Made by a program: the position numbers and the translations under genes. This document shows positions 54,168-63,935 of a DNA stretch of 64,000 bases, one piece after another. Origin of the DNA: a bacterium (GTDB lineage Bacteria; Bacillota; Clostridia; Lachnospirales; Lachnospiraceae); contig JAMPFT010000006.1 in assembly GCA_023664305.1 (NCBI GenBank), positions 62,001 to 126,000 of the forward strand, read 5' to 3'. Numbering within the stretch: position 1 is the stretch's first letter; each line of letters begins with the position of its first letter. The notes under the pieces are model-generated. The model was given only the letters and a program-made list of their open reading frames with translations. It searched no databases and had not been told where the DNA came from.

Positions 54168-56411
54168 CTACACGCGGATCTTCGTCCCCTTCGTATCCCG
54201 CTTTGCGGCTTTCAGATTGTTCAGTATCACATTTTTACCCTTATATTCGATCGATGTCTCGACTCCGTTTGGCGTCAGATACACTCTTTCCACCTCGTCC
54301 TTTGCCCCGAGCTTCATCCCGCGGACGCCTACGGCCCCTTTCTTCTTCTCCGGGATTTCTTCCACGGAAAACCGCAGGAAAAAGCCTGCCCTGGTCTGCA
54401 GGATGATATTCCGCTGTTCCAGAAGGGACATGACGCTGACGACCCTGTCTTCCTCTCCCAGCTTTGTGGCGGCAACCGTCCGCTTGGAGACGTCAAATTC
54501 CCCTCCGTCCACCAGCTTCATCATGGACTGGGCCGTCACAAACACCACCTGTCTCAAATTCAGCTCCGTCTGGCTTGTGAGGTAGACGATGGATTCCTTT
54601 TGGGAATTAAAGTTGCTGATGTTGTCGATGGGTATCCCCTTATCCCGGAACTTTCCGAAGGGCAGATCGGTCACCTTGATCGTATGAAGCAGCCCCGTAT
54701 CGGTAAAAAGGCAGATTTTTCCCGTGTTCTTACAGGTAAACGCAAAGCGGCTCTCGGCGTCGGCCGCCTCCCTGTTGCGCTCATAGGCCGCAGGATCCAC
54801 CGTTTTGGCATAGCCGAAGCGATCCATGAGAAATACGACCTCCGTCTCCTCGATCTCCTTTTCCCGGTAGACCGCCTCCTCGGCGTTCTCGATGGCTGTC
54901 CGCCTCTTTCTCCCGTACTCCTTCTTGAAACCGTCCAGTTCATTGATAATGACCTGCGTCATGGAGTCGCGGCGCTCTAAGATATCCTCATAGCGGTAAA
55001 TATTCGCCATGGTCTCCTCATGCTCATTGATCAGAGCCTCGATCTCCAGTCCGATCAGCTTATACAGACGCATATCCAGAATGGCGTTGGCCTGTCTCTC
55101 CGTAAACATAAGCTGTGTGGCCATAATTTTGGATTCCTTGGATTTAAAGCGGATCCCGTCGATCTTTCCTTCCGTCAGACAGGCCTTTGCCATGGCGCGG
55201 TCTTTGGACCCCCGCAGAATCTCGATGATCAGGTCGATGACGTTGCATGCCTTGATCAGGCCCTCCTGCACCTCTCTCTTCTCCGTCTCCCTGGCAAGCA
55301 GATTGGTGTACTTTCTGGTGACCACCTGGAACTGAAAATCCACACATGCCTTCAAGACGTCGCGCAGTCCCATGATTTCCGGCCTGCCGTTATAAATGGC
55401 CAGCATATTGACGCCGAAGGTATCCTCCAGCCGGGTCTTCTTATACAGGAGGTTTACAAAATTTTCCGGATCCGCGTCCCTTCGCAGCTCGATCACGATG
55501 CGGATCCCCTCCTTGGAGGACTGGTTGGAAATATCCACGATATCCTGCGTCTTCTTCGATTCGGCGAGGGCTGCCACATCCTGTAAAAATTTGGCGATAT
55601 TCATGCCGATCATGGGATAGGGAATTTCCGTGATGACGACATTGGTTCTTCCGCCCTTTACCTTTTCATACTCCACCTTGCCACGGATTTTGATTTTTCC
55701 CGTCCCCGTCTCATAGATTCGTAAAAGCTCGTCCTTGTTGGTGACAATGCCGCCGGTGGGGAAATCCGGCCCCTTGACATAGCGCATCAGCTCCGCCGTG
55801 GTAATGTTTTCATCCAGCATATAGGCCTTCATGGCGTCGATGACCTCAGCCAGATTATGGGGCGGCGTGCTGGTGGTCATGCCGACGGCGATTCCCTCGG
55901 AACCGTTTACCAGAAAATTCGGTATCCTGACCGGCAGCACGGAGGGCTCCTTCTCCGTCTCGTCAAAGTTCGGCACAAAGTCCACGACGTCCTTATCCAG
56001 ATCTGCCAGGAAAGCCTCCTGCGTGACCTTTTGAAGCCTTGCCTCCGTATATCGCATGGCGGCCTCGCCGTCCCCCTCGATATTGCCGAAATTGCCGTGT
56101 CCGTCCACGAGCGGCATTCCCTTTTTAAAATCCTGCGTCATCACCACCAGTGCGTCATAGATCGAGCTGTCCCCGTGGGGATGGTATTTACCCATGGTAT
56201 CGCCCACGATACGCGCGCTCTTCCGGTAAGGTCTGTCGTAACGGATTCCCAGCTCGTACATATCGTAAAGGGTGCGCCGCTGCACCGGCTTTAAGCCGTC
56301 CCGCACGTCCGGCAGCGCCCTGGCGATAATGACGCTCATGGCATAGTCGATAAAGGACTTCTGCATCACCTCGGAATATTCCGTTTTTATAATCCTGCTG
56401 TTGTCTTCCAT
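54168..56411 (-). CDS. parC: Type II topoisomerase subunit A, ParC-like
   Basis: A 747-residue DNA-cleaving subunit. The catalytic Tyr is Y121 in AMRYTEARL; the quinolone region reads GDSSIYD (S83, D86), the drug-sensitive form. The C-terminal beta-pinwheel starts around residue 500. I see no Gln-Arg-Arg-Gly-Gly GyrA box; the nearest is EKKKGAVGVRG, which favours topoisomerase IV over gyrase. It is 135 bases downstream of parE. Confidence 0.8.
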   Translation of the reverse strand: MEDNSRIIKTEYSEVMQKSFIDYAMSVIIARALPDVRDGLKPVQRRTLYDMYELGIRYDRPYRKSARIVGDTMGKYHPHGDSSIYDALVVMTQDFKKGMPLVDGHGNFGNIEGDGEAAMRYTEARLQKVTQEAFLADLDKDVVDFVPNFDETEKEPSVLPVRIPNFLVNGSEGIAVGMTTSTPPHNLAEVIDAMKAYMLDENITTAELMRYVKGPDFPTGGIVTNKDELLRIYETGTGKIKIRGKVEYEKVKGGRTNVVITEIPYPMIGMNIAKFLQDVAALAESKKTQDIVDISNQSSKEGIRIVIELRRDADPENFVNLLYKKTRLEDTFGVNMLAIYNGRPEIMGLRDVLKACVDFQFQVVTRKYTNLLARETEKREVQEGLIKACNVIDLIIEILRGSKDRAMAKACLTEGKIDGIRFKSKESKIMATQLMFTERQANAILDMRLYKLIGLEIEALINEHEETMANIYRYEDILERRDSMTQVIINELDGFKKEYGRKRRTAIENAEEAVYREKEIEETEVVFLMDRFGYAKTVDPAAYERNREAADAESRFAFTCKNTGKICLFTDTGLLHTIKVTDLPFGKFRDKGIPIDNISNFNSQKESIVYLTSQTELNLRQVVFVTAQSMMKLVDGGEFDVSKRTVAATKLGEEDRVVSVMSLLEQRNIILQTRAGFFLRFSVEEIPEKKKGAVGVRGMKLGAKDEVERVYLTPNGVETSIEYKGKNVILNNLKAAKRDTKGTKIRV

Positions 56412-56546
56412 TTTCGTTTCCTTCTAAACTTCCTTTTTATCTGATTAAAAGCGTTTTCATCCGCCTCGCCTGCAGCATAAGCTTACGCCTCCCCGATTTC
56501 CTGCCAAACGGATATTCAGCCGCACAAGCGTCCCGCGTCCCGTCTC

Positions 56547-58469
56547 TCAGATATCCAGCTCCGCTTCCGTTGCGTACTTGTAAATGAAAGCTTTCCGGGG
56601 CGGCACCTCCGTCCCCATCAGAAGCTCCGTCATGTCCGAGGCCATCCTTGCGTCCTCGATTTCCACCAGCTTCATCCGGCGGGTCTCGGGGTTCAGGGTC
56701 GTCTCCCAGAGCTGCTGTGCGTCCATCTCGCCCAGACCCTTATACCGCTGCAGGGTAAAGGGTCCCTTGTGGCGCTTCCGGTACTTTTCCAGCGCCTTGT
56801 CGTCGTAGAGGTACTCCTCCTCCCCCTTGGAGGGCATGGCCTTGTACAGGGGCGGCATGGCGATATAGACATGGCCTTCAAAAATCAGCTCCGGCATAAA
56901 CCGGTAAAACAGGGTCAGCAGCAGGTTTGAAATGTGCGCGCCGTCCACATCCGCATCCGCCATAATAATAATTTTGTCGTAGCGCAGCTTTGTAATATCG
57001 AAATCATTGCCGTAGCCCTCGGAGAAGCCGCATCCGAACGCGTTGATCATGGTCTTGATCTCGGCGTTTGCAAGCACCTTGTCGATGCTTGCCTTCTCCA
57101 CGTTCAGGATTTTGCCGCGGATGGGCAGAATCGCCTGATACATTCTGTTTCGGGCAGTTTTTGCGCTGCCGCCCGCGGAATCTCCCTCCACGATAAAGAT
57201 CTCGCACTTGGACGGATCCTTCGACTCGCAGTTTGCCAGCTTCCCGTTGGAATCAAAGGAGAATTTCTGCTTTGTCAGCAGATTGGTCTTGGCCCTCTCC
57301 TCGGTCTTGCGGATCTTCGCCGCCTTTTCCGCACAGGAAATAATATTTTTCAGGGTATCCAGATTTCTGTCAAAAAAGCGGACGATTTCGTCTCCCGTAA
57401 TCTTGCCGACCACCTTGGCGGCGTCCTGATTATCCAGCTTCGTCTTGGTCTGCCCCTCGAACCTCGGATCGGGGTGCTTGATGGAGATGACTGCCGTCAT
57501 GCCGTTTCTCACATCCGCGCCGGTAAAATTCACATCCTTTTCCTTCAGGATCCCCAACTCCCTCGCATAGCTGTTGATCACGTTTGTAAACTGTGACTTA
57601 AAGCCCGTCAGATGCGTGCCGCCCTCCGAATTGTAGATATTGTTGCAGAATCCCAGCACATTTTCATGAAATTCATTGATGTACTGAAAGGCCACCTCGA
57701 CGGAAATCCCCTCGCTCTCTCCGGAAAAATAGATTACCTCGTGAACGGCCTCCTGATTCTTGTTCATATCCTTGATAAAGCCCGTGATTCCCTCCGGCTC
57801 ATGATAGGTGACAGTCTCCGGCGCTTCCCCGCGCAGATCCCGGAAAACGATGGTCAGATTCGGGTTCAGGTAAGCCGTCTCGTGAAGTCGGCTTTTCACC
57901 TCGTCCTCCTTAAACCGGGTTTTGTCAAAAATCGTATCGTCGGGAAGGAAGCTGATCTCGGTTCCCGTCTCCCGGGTCTTACCCTTGACGGGCAAAAGGC
58001 CGTTTTCCAGCGGGGTAACCGGGTTGCCCCGCTCGTATTGGTCCTCATAAATAAAGCCGCCGGTTTTGACCGTTACGGTCAATCTCGTAGAGAGGGCGTT
58101 TACCACGGAAGAGCCTACGCCGTGCAGGCCGCCGCTGGTCTTATAAACGGAATTATCAAATTTGCCGCCGGCATGGAGCGTCGTAAACACGAGACGTTCC
58201 GCGCTGATTCCCTTTTCATGCATTCCTACCGGGATCCCTCTGCCGTTGTCCGTGACGGTAGCGGAACCGTCCGCCTCCAGAGTCACCGTGATCGTATCGC
58301 AATACCCCGCCAGATGCTCGTCCACCGCATTATCCACGATCTCATAGATCAGGTGGTTCAGGCCCTTTGTGGAAACGCTTCCGATATACATGCCCGGACG
58401 TTTTCTGACCGCCTCCAGCCCCTCCAGTACCGTGATGCTGGACGCGTCGTAATTACTTGTTTTTGCCAT
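56547..58469 (-). CDS. parE: Type II topoisomerase subunit B, ParE-like
   Basis: A 640-residue ATPase subunit. NAVDEHLAGYC and GRGIPVGMHEKG form the GHKL ATP site; GGLHGVGSSVVNALS is the lid; EGDSAGGSAKTARNR near residue 430 and DADVDGAHI near 500 form the Toprim metal site. The segment before EGDSAGG (KTNLLTKQKFSFD) diverges from the usual RKxxAL-PGKLADC sequence, so this pair may be a distinct branch. The start is preceded by AGGAGT. Confidence 0.85.
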   Translation of the reverse strand: MAKTSNYDASSITVLEGLEAVRKRPGMYIGSVSTKGLNHLIYEIVDNAVDEHLAGYCDTITVTLEADGSATVTDNGRGIPVGMHEKGISAERLVFTTLHAGGKFDNSVYKTSGGLHGVGSSVVNALSTRLTVTVKTGGFIYEDQYERGNPVTPLENGLLPVKGKTRETGTEISFLPDDTIFDKTRFKEDEVKSRLHETAYLNPNLTIVFRDLRGEAPETVTYHEPEGITGFIKDMNKNQEAVHEVIYFSGESEGISVEVAFQYINEFHENVLGFCNNIYNSEGGTHLTGFKSQFTNVINSYARELGILKEKDVNFTGADVRNGMTAVISIKHPDPRFEGQTKTKLDNQDAAKVVGKITGDEIVRFFDRNLDTLKNIISCAEKAAKIRKTEERAKTNLLTKQKFSFDSNGKLANCESKDPSKCEIFIVEGDSAGGSAKTARNRMYQAILPIRGKILNVEKASIDKVLANAEIKTMINAFGCGFSEGYGNDFDITKLRYDKIIIMADADVDGAHISNLLLTLFYRFMPELIFEGHVYIAMPPLYKAMPSKGEEEYLYDDKALEKYRKRHKGPFTLQRYKGLGEMDAQQLWETTLNPETRRMKLVEIEDARMASDMTELLMGTEVPPRKAFIYKYATEAELDI

Positions 58470-58617
58470 TGGGAAATACTCCTTATTTGTTTTGATTGTT
58501 ACACTCGCAAACCCGCGCTTTCAGCGCTTTATTGCCTGCTTCGCAGGCTGTTTGCTCGTTACTAACCGCAGAAAAACAAATGTCTGCTTCGCAGCCGCTT
58601 GTTTTTCCTTTGCGGTT

Positions 58618-58646
58618 AGTATACCATATTTTTTTGAATTTGTCAG
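58618..58646 (-). promoter_or_regulatory. Probable parE-parC promoter
   Basis: On the minus strand CTGACA (58641-58646) and TATACT (58618-58623) are separated by 17 bases, with a TGG extension before the -10. The -10 lies within the right arm of the leader hairpin. Confidence 0.75.
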
Positions 58647-58695
58647 CAAAAAACAGCCGGAGATCGAAAATTTGTTCGAAGTTTTCGGTCTCCGG
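58647..58695 (-). terminator. Terminator between degV and parE
   Basis: On the minus strand CCGGAGACCGAAAA and TTTTCGATCTCCGG form a 14-bp stem with one mismatch followed by CTGTTTTTTG. Its T run directly abuts the parE -35. Confidence 0.75.
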
Positions 58696-58778
58696 TTCCA
58701 ATCCGATATTTGCCTGACAAGTCAATTGTAACTCTTATTAACAGAAGGGCAGTTCACAAAACATGCTGCTCTTCTGTT

Positions 58779-59660
58779 TCAGGAGGCGCTCCATGCCTCA
58801 AGCTTTTTGGAGCAGGTAACCGCCAGCGCGCCAGGGCCGATATGGCAGGCGACGCTTAAGGAAAGGGGATCCATGGGAATCTCAAAGCCGGGGAACGCCG
58901 CGCGCACCTCCTCGCGGAAAGCCTCTCCCGCCTCTCTGTCGCAGGTATAAGCCATGGCGATCCAATGCTTTTCGGGATCCGGAGCGCCTCCGAAACGGTT
59001 CTCCATATCGCTTCGGACAGCGTTTATCATAATATTTTTGCCCTGGGCCGTGGTCCTTGCCTTGGCAAAGGCGTCCAGCTTTTCCCCTTGGATCTGCAGT
59101 ACGGGCTTTAAACGGAGTACGGTGCCGATCGCGGCGGCTGCCGGAGTGATCCTGCCGCCCTTTTTCAGATAATAAAGGGTATCCAGCATAATATAGATGC
59201 TGCTGTTGAATTTATCCGCCTCCAGCGCATCCTTGATTTCCTTTGCGTTCATTCCCTTTGCCGCCAGAAGCTTTGCATCCAGACAGGACTGACGCTGGGT
59301 CACGGAGATTCTCTGATTGTTCACCACCTGTACCCGTCCCGCAAAATCCTCCGCCAGCATCATGGCCGCCTGACAGGAACCGGACAGTCCGCTGCTCATG
59401 GGAATGTGGACGATCTCGTCATAATCCCGCAGCAATCCGCCCCAGAGCTTCAGAACCGATTCCGGGGACGGCTGACTGGTGGAGATATCGGCTCCCGTGG
59501 CCAGCTTCTCGTAAAATTCTTCCTGACTCAAATCAATATCTTCGAAGAACGTCTGCCCGTTGATCATAAAGGGCATGGGAAGGACACGGATTCCGAGCTC
59601 CCCCGCCTGACGCTGTGTGATCCCGCTGTTACTGTCCGTGGTAATTGCAATCTTTGACAT
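58779..59660 (-). CDS. DegV-family fatty acid-binding protein
   Basis: A 293-residue protein beginning MSKIAITTDSNSGITQRQAG, with GADISTSQPSPESVLKLW and IHIPMSSGLSGSC-like motifs (the conserved TSQPS and SSGLSG bind the fatty-acid carboxylate). In Gram-positives FakB proteins of this family present fatty acids to FakA kinase; the FakA/YloV-type gene is 2 kb away on the same strand, which supports that role. Confidence 0.9.
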   Translation of the reverse strand: MSKIAITTDSNSGITQRQAGELGIRVLPMPFMINGQTFFEDIDLSQEEFYEKLATGADISTSQPSPESVLKLWGGLLRDYDEIVHIPMSSGLSGSCQAAMMLAEDFAGRVQVVNNQRISVTQRQSCLDAKLLAAKGMNAKEIKDALEADKFNSSIYIMLDTLYYLKKGGRITPAAAAIGTVLRLKPVLQIQGEKLDAFAKARTTAQGKNIMINAVRSDMENRFGGAPDPEKHWIAMAYTCDREAGEAFREEVRAAFPGFEIPMDPLSLSVACHIGPGALAVTCSKKLEAWSAS

Positions 59661-59735
59661 AACCGTAACTCCTTTTCATTTTGTTTCACTGGTATCATTC
59701 TACCCGTAAATACCCGTAAAGTCAACACTAACCCC

Positions 59736-61793
59736 CTAAATCGTCCTGAAATCAACATTGTCCGCGGAAATCTCCGTGAGATGCCGGCGCAGCTTTTCAT
59801 GCTCCGGGCGCTTTAGTCCGGGATCGCCGCGCAAAAGCCTGTCTACAGCCTCAGACGCCTGGCGGAGGACGTCGGCATCCGTATAGATATCCCCCAGGCG
59901 GAAGGAAAACTCGCCGCTTTGGCGGATACCGAACATATCCCCGGGGCCGCGCAGCTTCAAATCCTCGGAGGCAATCAGAAATCCGTCGTTGGAACGGTTT
60001 AAGATCTGCAGCCGTTCCACGGTCTCCGGTTTCTCCTGAGTATTGATAAAGATGCAGTAGCTTTGATGCTCTCCCCGTCCCACGCGCCCCCTCAGCTGAT
60101 GAAGCTGCGCCAGACCGAACCGTTCCGCATTCTCCACCATCATCACCGTGGCGTTCGGCACATTGATCCCCACCTCGATCACCGTGGTGGAAATTAGGAC
60201 GTCGATGGAGCGGGCGGCAAACTCTTCCATGATCCGATTCTTGTCCGCGGGACGCATTTTTCCGTGGAGAGAAGCCACCTGAATATCCGCCGGAAGAACG
60301 CCGCGCAGCTTTTCCGCATAATCCGTCACGTTTTCCAATCCCTCCATCTCCCCCTCTTCCACCTGAGGACAGATGACATAGGCCTGACGCCCCTCCTTTA
60401 CCTGCTGTGCGATAAACTGATAGGCCTTCGCCCGATATGCCGTATTTACCACGCAGTTTTTGATGGGGAGTCTGTTGGCGGGCAGTTCGTCCACAACGGA
60501 AATACGGAGGTCTCCGTACAGAATGATCGCCAGCGTGCGGGGGATAGGGGTTGCGCTCATGACGAGGATATGCGGACTTATGCCCTTTTCGCTCAGCGAC
60601 TCGCGCTGGCGCACCCCGAAGCGGTGCTGCTCGTCCGTCACCACCAGGGCAAGCGAGCGGTAGACCACTTTTGCCTGAATCAGGGCGTGGGTGCCGATGA
60701 TCAGATTGGCCTCCCCGGAAGCAATTTTTTCACAGGCCTGCCTTTTCTCCTTCGCCGTCATGGAGCCGACTAAAAGCACCGGGCGAAAGGCTGTGCCGTA
60801 TTGCTCCACATAGCCGCAGACCGTCTCGTAATGCTGTGCCGCGAGCACCTCCGTCGGAGCCATAAGCGCCCCCTGAAAGCCGTTGGCCGCGGTCATAAGC
60901 AGCGCAAGAAGCGCCAGGACGGTTTTCCCCGATCCCACATCTCCCTGAATCAGACGGTTCATGCAAAACGGGCTTCCCAGATCGTCCCTGATTTCCTGCC
61001 ACACCCTTTTCTGCGCTCCCGTCAGCGGGAAGGGAAGCTGCTCCAGAAACCGGACCGTGTCCGCCGTCTCAAACATCGGATAAGCGTTTTTCAATCCCTC
61101 GCTGAAGCTTTTGTTCTGTCTCAAAAGGAACAGGAAGGAAAAAAACTCGTCAAAAACCATCCGTCTTCTCGCCCGGGTAAGCGTTTCCATATCCTGCGGG
61201 AAGTGAATGTCCTGTACCGCCTGCTTCCTTTCGATGAGACGGTATGCTTCGACAAGCTCCTCCGGGTAATATTCTTCTTCAAAAACATATTGCGTAAGCG
61301 CCTGCCGTACCGCCTTGCGGAAGGCCTGGTTGGAAAGTCCCTTCGTCAGGGAGTATTTCGGAATCAGACAGTTTGTCTGGGCAAGGTAATCCTCCAGGGA
61401 AAAGATTTTCGGCTGCTCCATGAGCTTATGGCCGCCCCGGCTCTGTACCGCCCCGCGGAACACATAATAACCGCCCTGCCGCAGCGTTTTTTTCAGGAAG
61501 GGCATATTAAAAAAGGTCAGCTGCAGCACCCCGGTTCCGTCCGACACATTGACGTTCAGAATGCTCAATTTGCGCACCTTTTTTTCGCCCGGAATCACTG
61601 TCACCGCCCCATAGACGGCGCAGACCTCCCCCGGGGTCAGCTGACTCACCTTAACCGGGTCCCTGTATATTTCATAATCCCTGGGATATGCCCCGAGAAG
61701 CTCTCCTACCGTCCTGATTTCCAGCCGCCCGAAAAGCTTTTGTGTTTTTTCTCCCACACCCTTTAACTCGATGATCGGTGTATTCTTCTCCAT
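59736..61793 (-). CDS. recG: ATP-dependent DNA helicase RecG
   Basis: A 685-residue branch-migrating helicase. A wedge/OB domain (about 50-160) precedes the helicase core with GDVGSGKT, the DEQHRFG box, MSATPIPRTLA and RGRVGRGEHQSYC. Full length for RecG. GGGAG lies before the chosen ATG; an upstream ATG at 61877 has no site and would overlap the terminator. Confidence 0.96.
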   Translation of the reverse strand: MEKNTPIIELKGVGEKTQKLFGRLEIRTVGELLGAYPRDYEIYRDPVKVSQLTPGEVCAVYGAVTVIPGEKKVRKLSILNVNVSDGTGVLQLTFFNMPFLKKTLRQGGYYVFRGAVQSRGGHKLMEQPKIFSLEDYLAQTNCLIPKYSLTKGLSNQAFRKAVRQALTQYVFEEEYYPEELVEAYRLIERKQAVQDIHFPQDMETLTRARRRMVFDEFFSFLFLLRQNKSFSEGLKNAYPMFETADTVRFLEQLPFPLTGAQKRVWQEIRDDLGSPFCMNRLIQGDVGSGKTVLALLALLMTAANGFQGALMAPTEVLAAQHYETVCGYVEQYGTAFRPVLLVGSMTAKEKRQACEKIASGEANLIIGTHALIQAKVVYRSLALVVTDEQHRFGVRQRESLSEKGISPHILVMSATPIPRTLAIILYGDLRISVVDELPANRLPIKNCVVNTAYRAKAYQFIAQQVKEGRQAYVICPQVEEGEMEGLENVTDYAEKLRGVLPADIQVASLHGKMRPADKNRIMEEFAARSIDVLISTTVIEVGINVPNATVMMVENAERFGLAQLHQLRGRVGRGEHQSYCIFINTQEKPETVERLQILNRSNDGFLIASEDLKLRGPGDMFGIRQSGEFSFRLGDIYTDADVLRQASEAVDRLLRGDPGLKRPEHEKLRRHLTEISADNVDFRTI

Positions 61794-61833
61794 GCTGCTC
61801 CCATCCGTCCGCTCATGGCAGACGTTTCCTTCC

Positions 61834-61866
61834 AAAAAAGGAGACGGAAATCCTCCGTCTCCTTTT
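61834..61866 (-). terminator. Terminator between yloV and recG
   Basis: On the minus strand AAGGAGACGG and CCGTCTCCTT pair perfectly around AGGATTT and end in TTTT. It should reduce read-through into recG. Confidence 0.75.
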
Positions 61867-61876
61867 CCTGACCACA

Positions 61877-63562
61877 TTATTCGACCGACATCACATAATA
61901 GTAAATAGGCTGTCCGCCGTACTGCAGCTCCACATCGCAGGAAGAATGCATACGCGCGACTTCTCCGCGGAAGGCCTCCGCTTCCTCCTCCGTCACATCG
62001 CTGCCGTAATAGATGCTGATCAGCTCGGAATCCTCCGTAACCATCTGGGCGACGGTAGATGTGGCGACCTCGTTTACGGAACCGCCGACGGCAAGGATAC
62101 CCTTGTCGCCGATCCCCATATAATCTCCTTTTTTGATCTCCTTATCGTCGATCACGGTATCCCGGACGGCGTAAGTCACCTGTCCGGTCTGCACATTGGC
62201 AATCTCACGGATCATGTTTTCTTCGTTTTCATCCGCCGAAAGCTCCGGCACAAAATTGATCACCGCCGTGATGCCCTGCGGAATCGTTTTCGTGGGAATC
62301 ACGAACAGATCCTTGTCCGTAGTCAGCTCCGCGGCCTGGTTTGCGGCAAGAATGATATTTTTGTTGTTCGGGAGGATAAAGACCGTCTTCGCGTTTACCC
62401 GCTCCACCGCGTCCAGAATATCCGCCGTGCTGGGATTCATGGTCTGACCGCCCTCGATAATGTAATCCACTCCGAGACTTTTGAAGATCTCATTGACGCC
62501 GTCCCCCACGGAAACGGCAATAAATCCGAAATCCCTGGGCGGTTCCTGCGTCTTTGCGCCGGCGGCCTCTTCCTTTGTCTTTTCCTTCTCCGCCGCCTTA
62601 AACAGCTTTTCCTGATGTTCCAGACGCATGTTGTCAATCTTCAGATTGGATAACGCACCATACTTCAATGCCTTCTGGATTGCAAGTCCCGGGTCATTGG
62701 TATGTACATGTACCTTCACCACATCGTCGTCCGCCACACATACAATGGAATCGCCGATAGACTCCAGATAAGCCTTGAAATCCATCTCCGATTTAATATT
62801 AAAGGTTTTGTTCAGCATAATGATAAACTCGGTACAATAGCCGAATTTGATCTCTGCCTCCGCCTGCGCCTCCCTGGACGCTGCGCGGCCGTTTTCCGCG
62901 CCTGCAGCGGGCTGCGCTGTAAGCTTTAAGTCGATTTCCTTGCCGAGATAGGCGTCGAACGCGCCGGAAAGAACCTCTACCAGCCCCTGTCCGCCGGAGT
63001 CCACAACGCCCGCCTGCTTTAACACCGGGAGCAGCTCCGGGGTTTTGCTCAACACCTCTTTCGCCTGCTCAAGCACGGAAGAAAGGAAAAGCTCCATGTC
63101 CTGCTCTCCGCCGTCCGCCAGCTCGCGCGCCTTTTCGGCCGCTCCCCGGGCCACCGTGAGAATCGTCCCCTCCTTCGGCTTCATGACCGCCTTATAAGCC
63201 GTCTCTACCGCTTTCTCCAGGGATTCCGCGAGAACGGGAACCGTCAGGTACTCTTCCTCCTTGATCCGCTTTGTAAAGCCTCTGAACAGCTGAGAAAGAA
63301 TCACCCCGGAATTTCCCCGTGCGCCGCGCAGGGAACCGCTGGAGACTGCCTTGCAGAGAGCGCCCATATCCGCGTTCTCTCCCAGCGCCAAAACCTCCTT
63401 TGCCGCAGACATGATCGTCATGGTCATATTCGTCCCGGTATCCCCGTCCGGAACGGGAAATACGTTCAGTTCGTTAATCCACTCTTTTTTGTTCTCTAAA
63501 TTCTTCGCACCGGCTAAGAACATCCTGGAAAGCATCTTAGCGTCGATTTGCTGTACGCTCAC
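61877..63562 (-). CDS. yloV: DAK2-domain kinase, YloV/FakA-like
   Basis: A 561-residue protein. The N-terminal DhaL/DAK2 domain has NVFPVPDGDTGTNMTMT and SGSLRGARGNSGVILSQ, which bind ADP-Mg. A central region of about residues 200-330 leads to a C-terminal DegV-like domain (GFIAVSVGDGVNEIFKSLG). FakA phosphorylates fatty acids carried by FakB/DegV proteins. The GTG at 63562 is chosen because AAGGAGG lies eight bases upstream; the upstream ATG would overlap the asp23-like gene. Confidence 0.9.
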   Translation of the reverse strand: MSVQQIDAKMLSRMFLAGAKNLENKKEWINELNVFPVPDGDTGTNMTMTIMSAAKEVLALGENADMGALCKAVSSGSLRGARGNSGVILSQLFRGFTKRIKEEEYLTVPVLAESLEKAVETAYKAVMKPKEGTILTVARGAAEKARELADGGEQDMELFLSSVLEQAKEVLSKTPELLPVLKQAGVVDSGGQGLVEVLSGAFDAYLGKEIDLKLTAQPAAGAENGRAASREAQAEAEIKFGYCTEFIIMLNKTFNIKSEMDFKAYLESIGDSIVCVADDDVVKVHVHTNDPGLAIQKALKYGALSNLKIDNMRLEHQEKLFKAAEKEKTKEEAAGAKTQEPPRDFGFIAVSVGDGVNEIFKSLGVDYIIEGGQTMNPSTADILDAVERVNAKTVFILPNNKNIILAANQAAELTTDKDLFVIPTKTIPQGITAVINFVPELSADENEENMIREIANVQTGQVTYAVRDTVIDDKEIKKGDYMGIGDKGILAVGGSVNEVATSTVAQMVTEDSELISIYYGSDVTEEEAEAFRGEVARMHSSCDVELQYGGQPIYYYVMSVE

Positions 63563-63575
63563 GATATCGTCCTCC

Positions 63576-63935
63576 TTAATCAATCACTCTGACACCGTCA
63601 ACATAGATGTTGATCTTTTCAATTTCAAGGCCGGTGAATTCCTCCACCTTGTATTTGACACTGTCAATCAGGTTATCGGCAACTGCAAGAATACTGACGC
63701 CGTACGACACAATCACATGAAAGTCAAGAATCAGCTTATGATTGCTGAACGTCACGTTGATACCCCTCGTCAGGCTTTCCTTCTTCAACAGCTTCACAAA
63801 ACCGTCTTTCATGCTGACGCCGGCCATGCCCACGATTCCAAAGCATTCCACCGCAACGCTGCCGGCATACTGGGCGATCACTTCCCTGTCGATGACAATA
63901 TTTCCCATATGGGTATTCATAGAGGAACCCTTCAT
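63576..63935 (-). CDS. Asp23/Gls24-family envelope-stress protein (YloU-like)
   Basis: A 119-residue protein with GNIVIDREVIAQYAGSVAVECFG-type family start (IVIDREVIAQYAG seen) and KVEEFTGLEIEKINIYVDGVRV at the end, matching Asp23/Gls24 proteins. In Firmicutes this gene precedes yloV. Either the first ATG or one five codons later (with AAGGG before it) could be the start. Confidence 0.9.
   Translation of the reverse strand: MKGSSMNTHMGNIVIDREVIAQYAGSVAVECFGIVGMAGVSMKDGFVKLLKKESLTRGINVTFSNHKLILDFHVIVSYGVSILAVADNLIDSVKYKVEEFTGLEIEKINIYVDGVRVID

Larger units (their letters stand above)
58470..58778. other. parE leader and degV terminator region
   Basis: 309 bases holding the degV terminator, the parE promoter and a strong hairpin. 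ACTAACCGCA (58561-58570) and TGCGGTTAGT (58611-58620) are perfect arms continued by GAAAAACAA pairing with TTGTTTTTC; smaller CCTGCTTCGCAGG and CTGCTTCGCAG dyads lie alongside. A further dyad near 58740-58777 follows the degV stop. Confidence 0.6.

Noticed and set aside
53739..54980. 413-codon plus-strand frame antisense to rsmD and parC
   Set aside because: Shadow frame; lacks start signal and any motif, while the minus strand encodes conserved enzymes.
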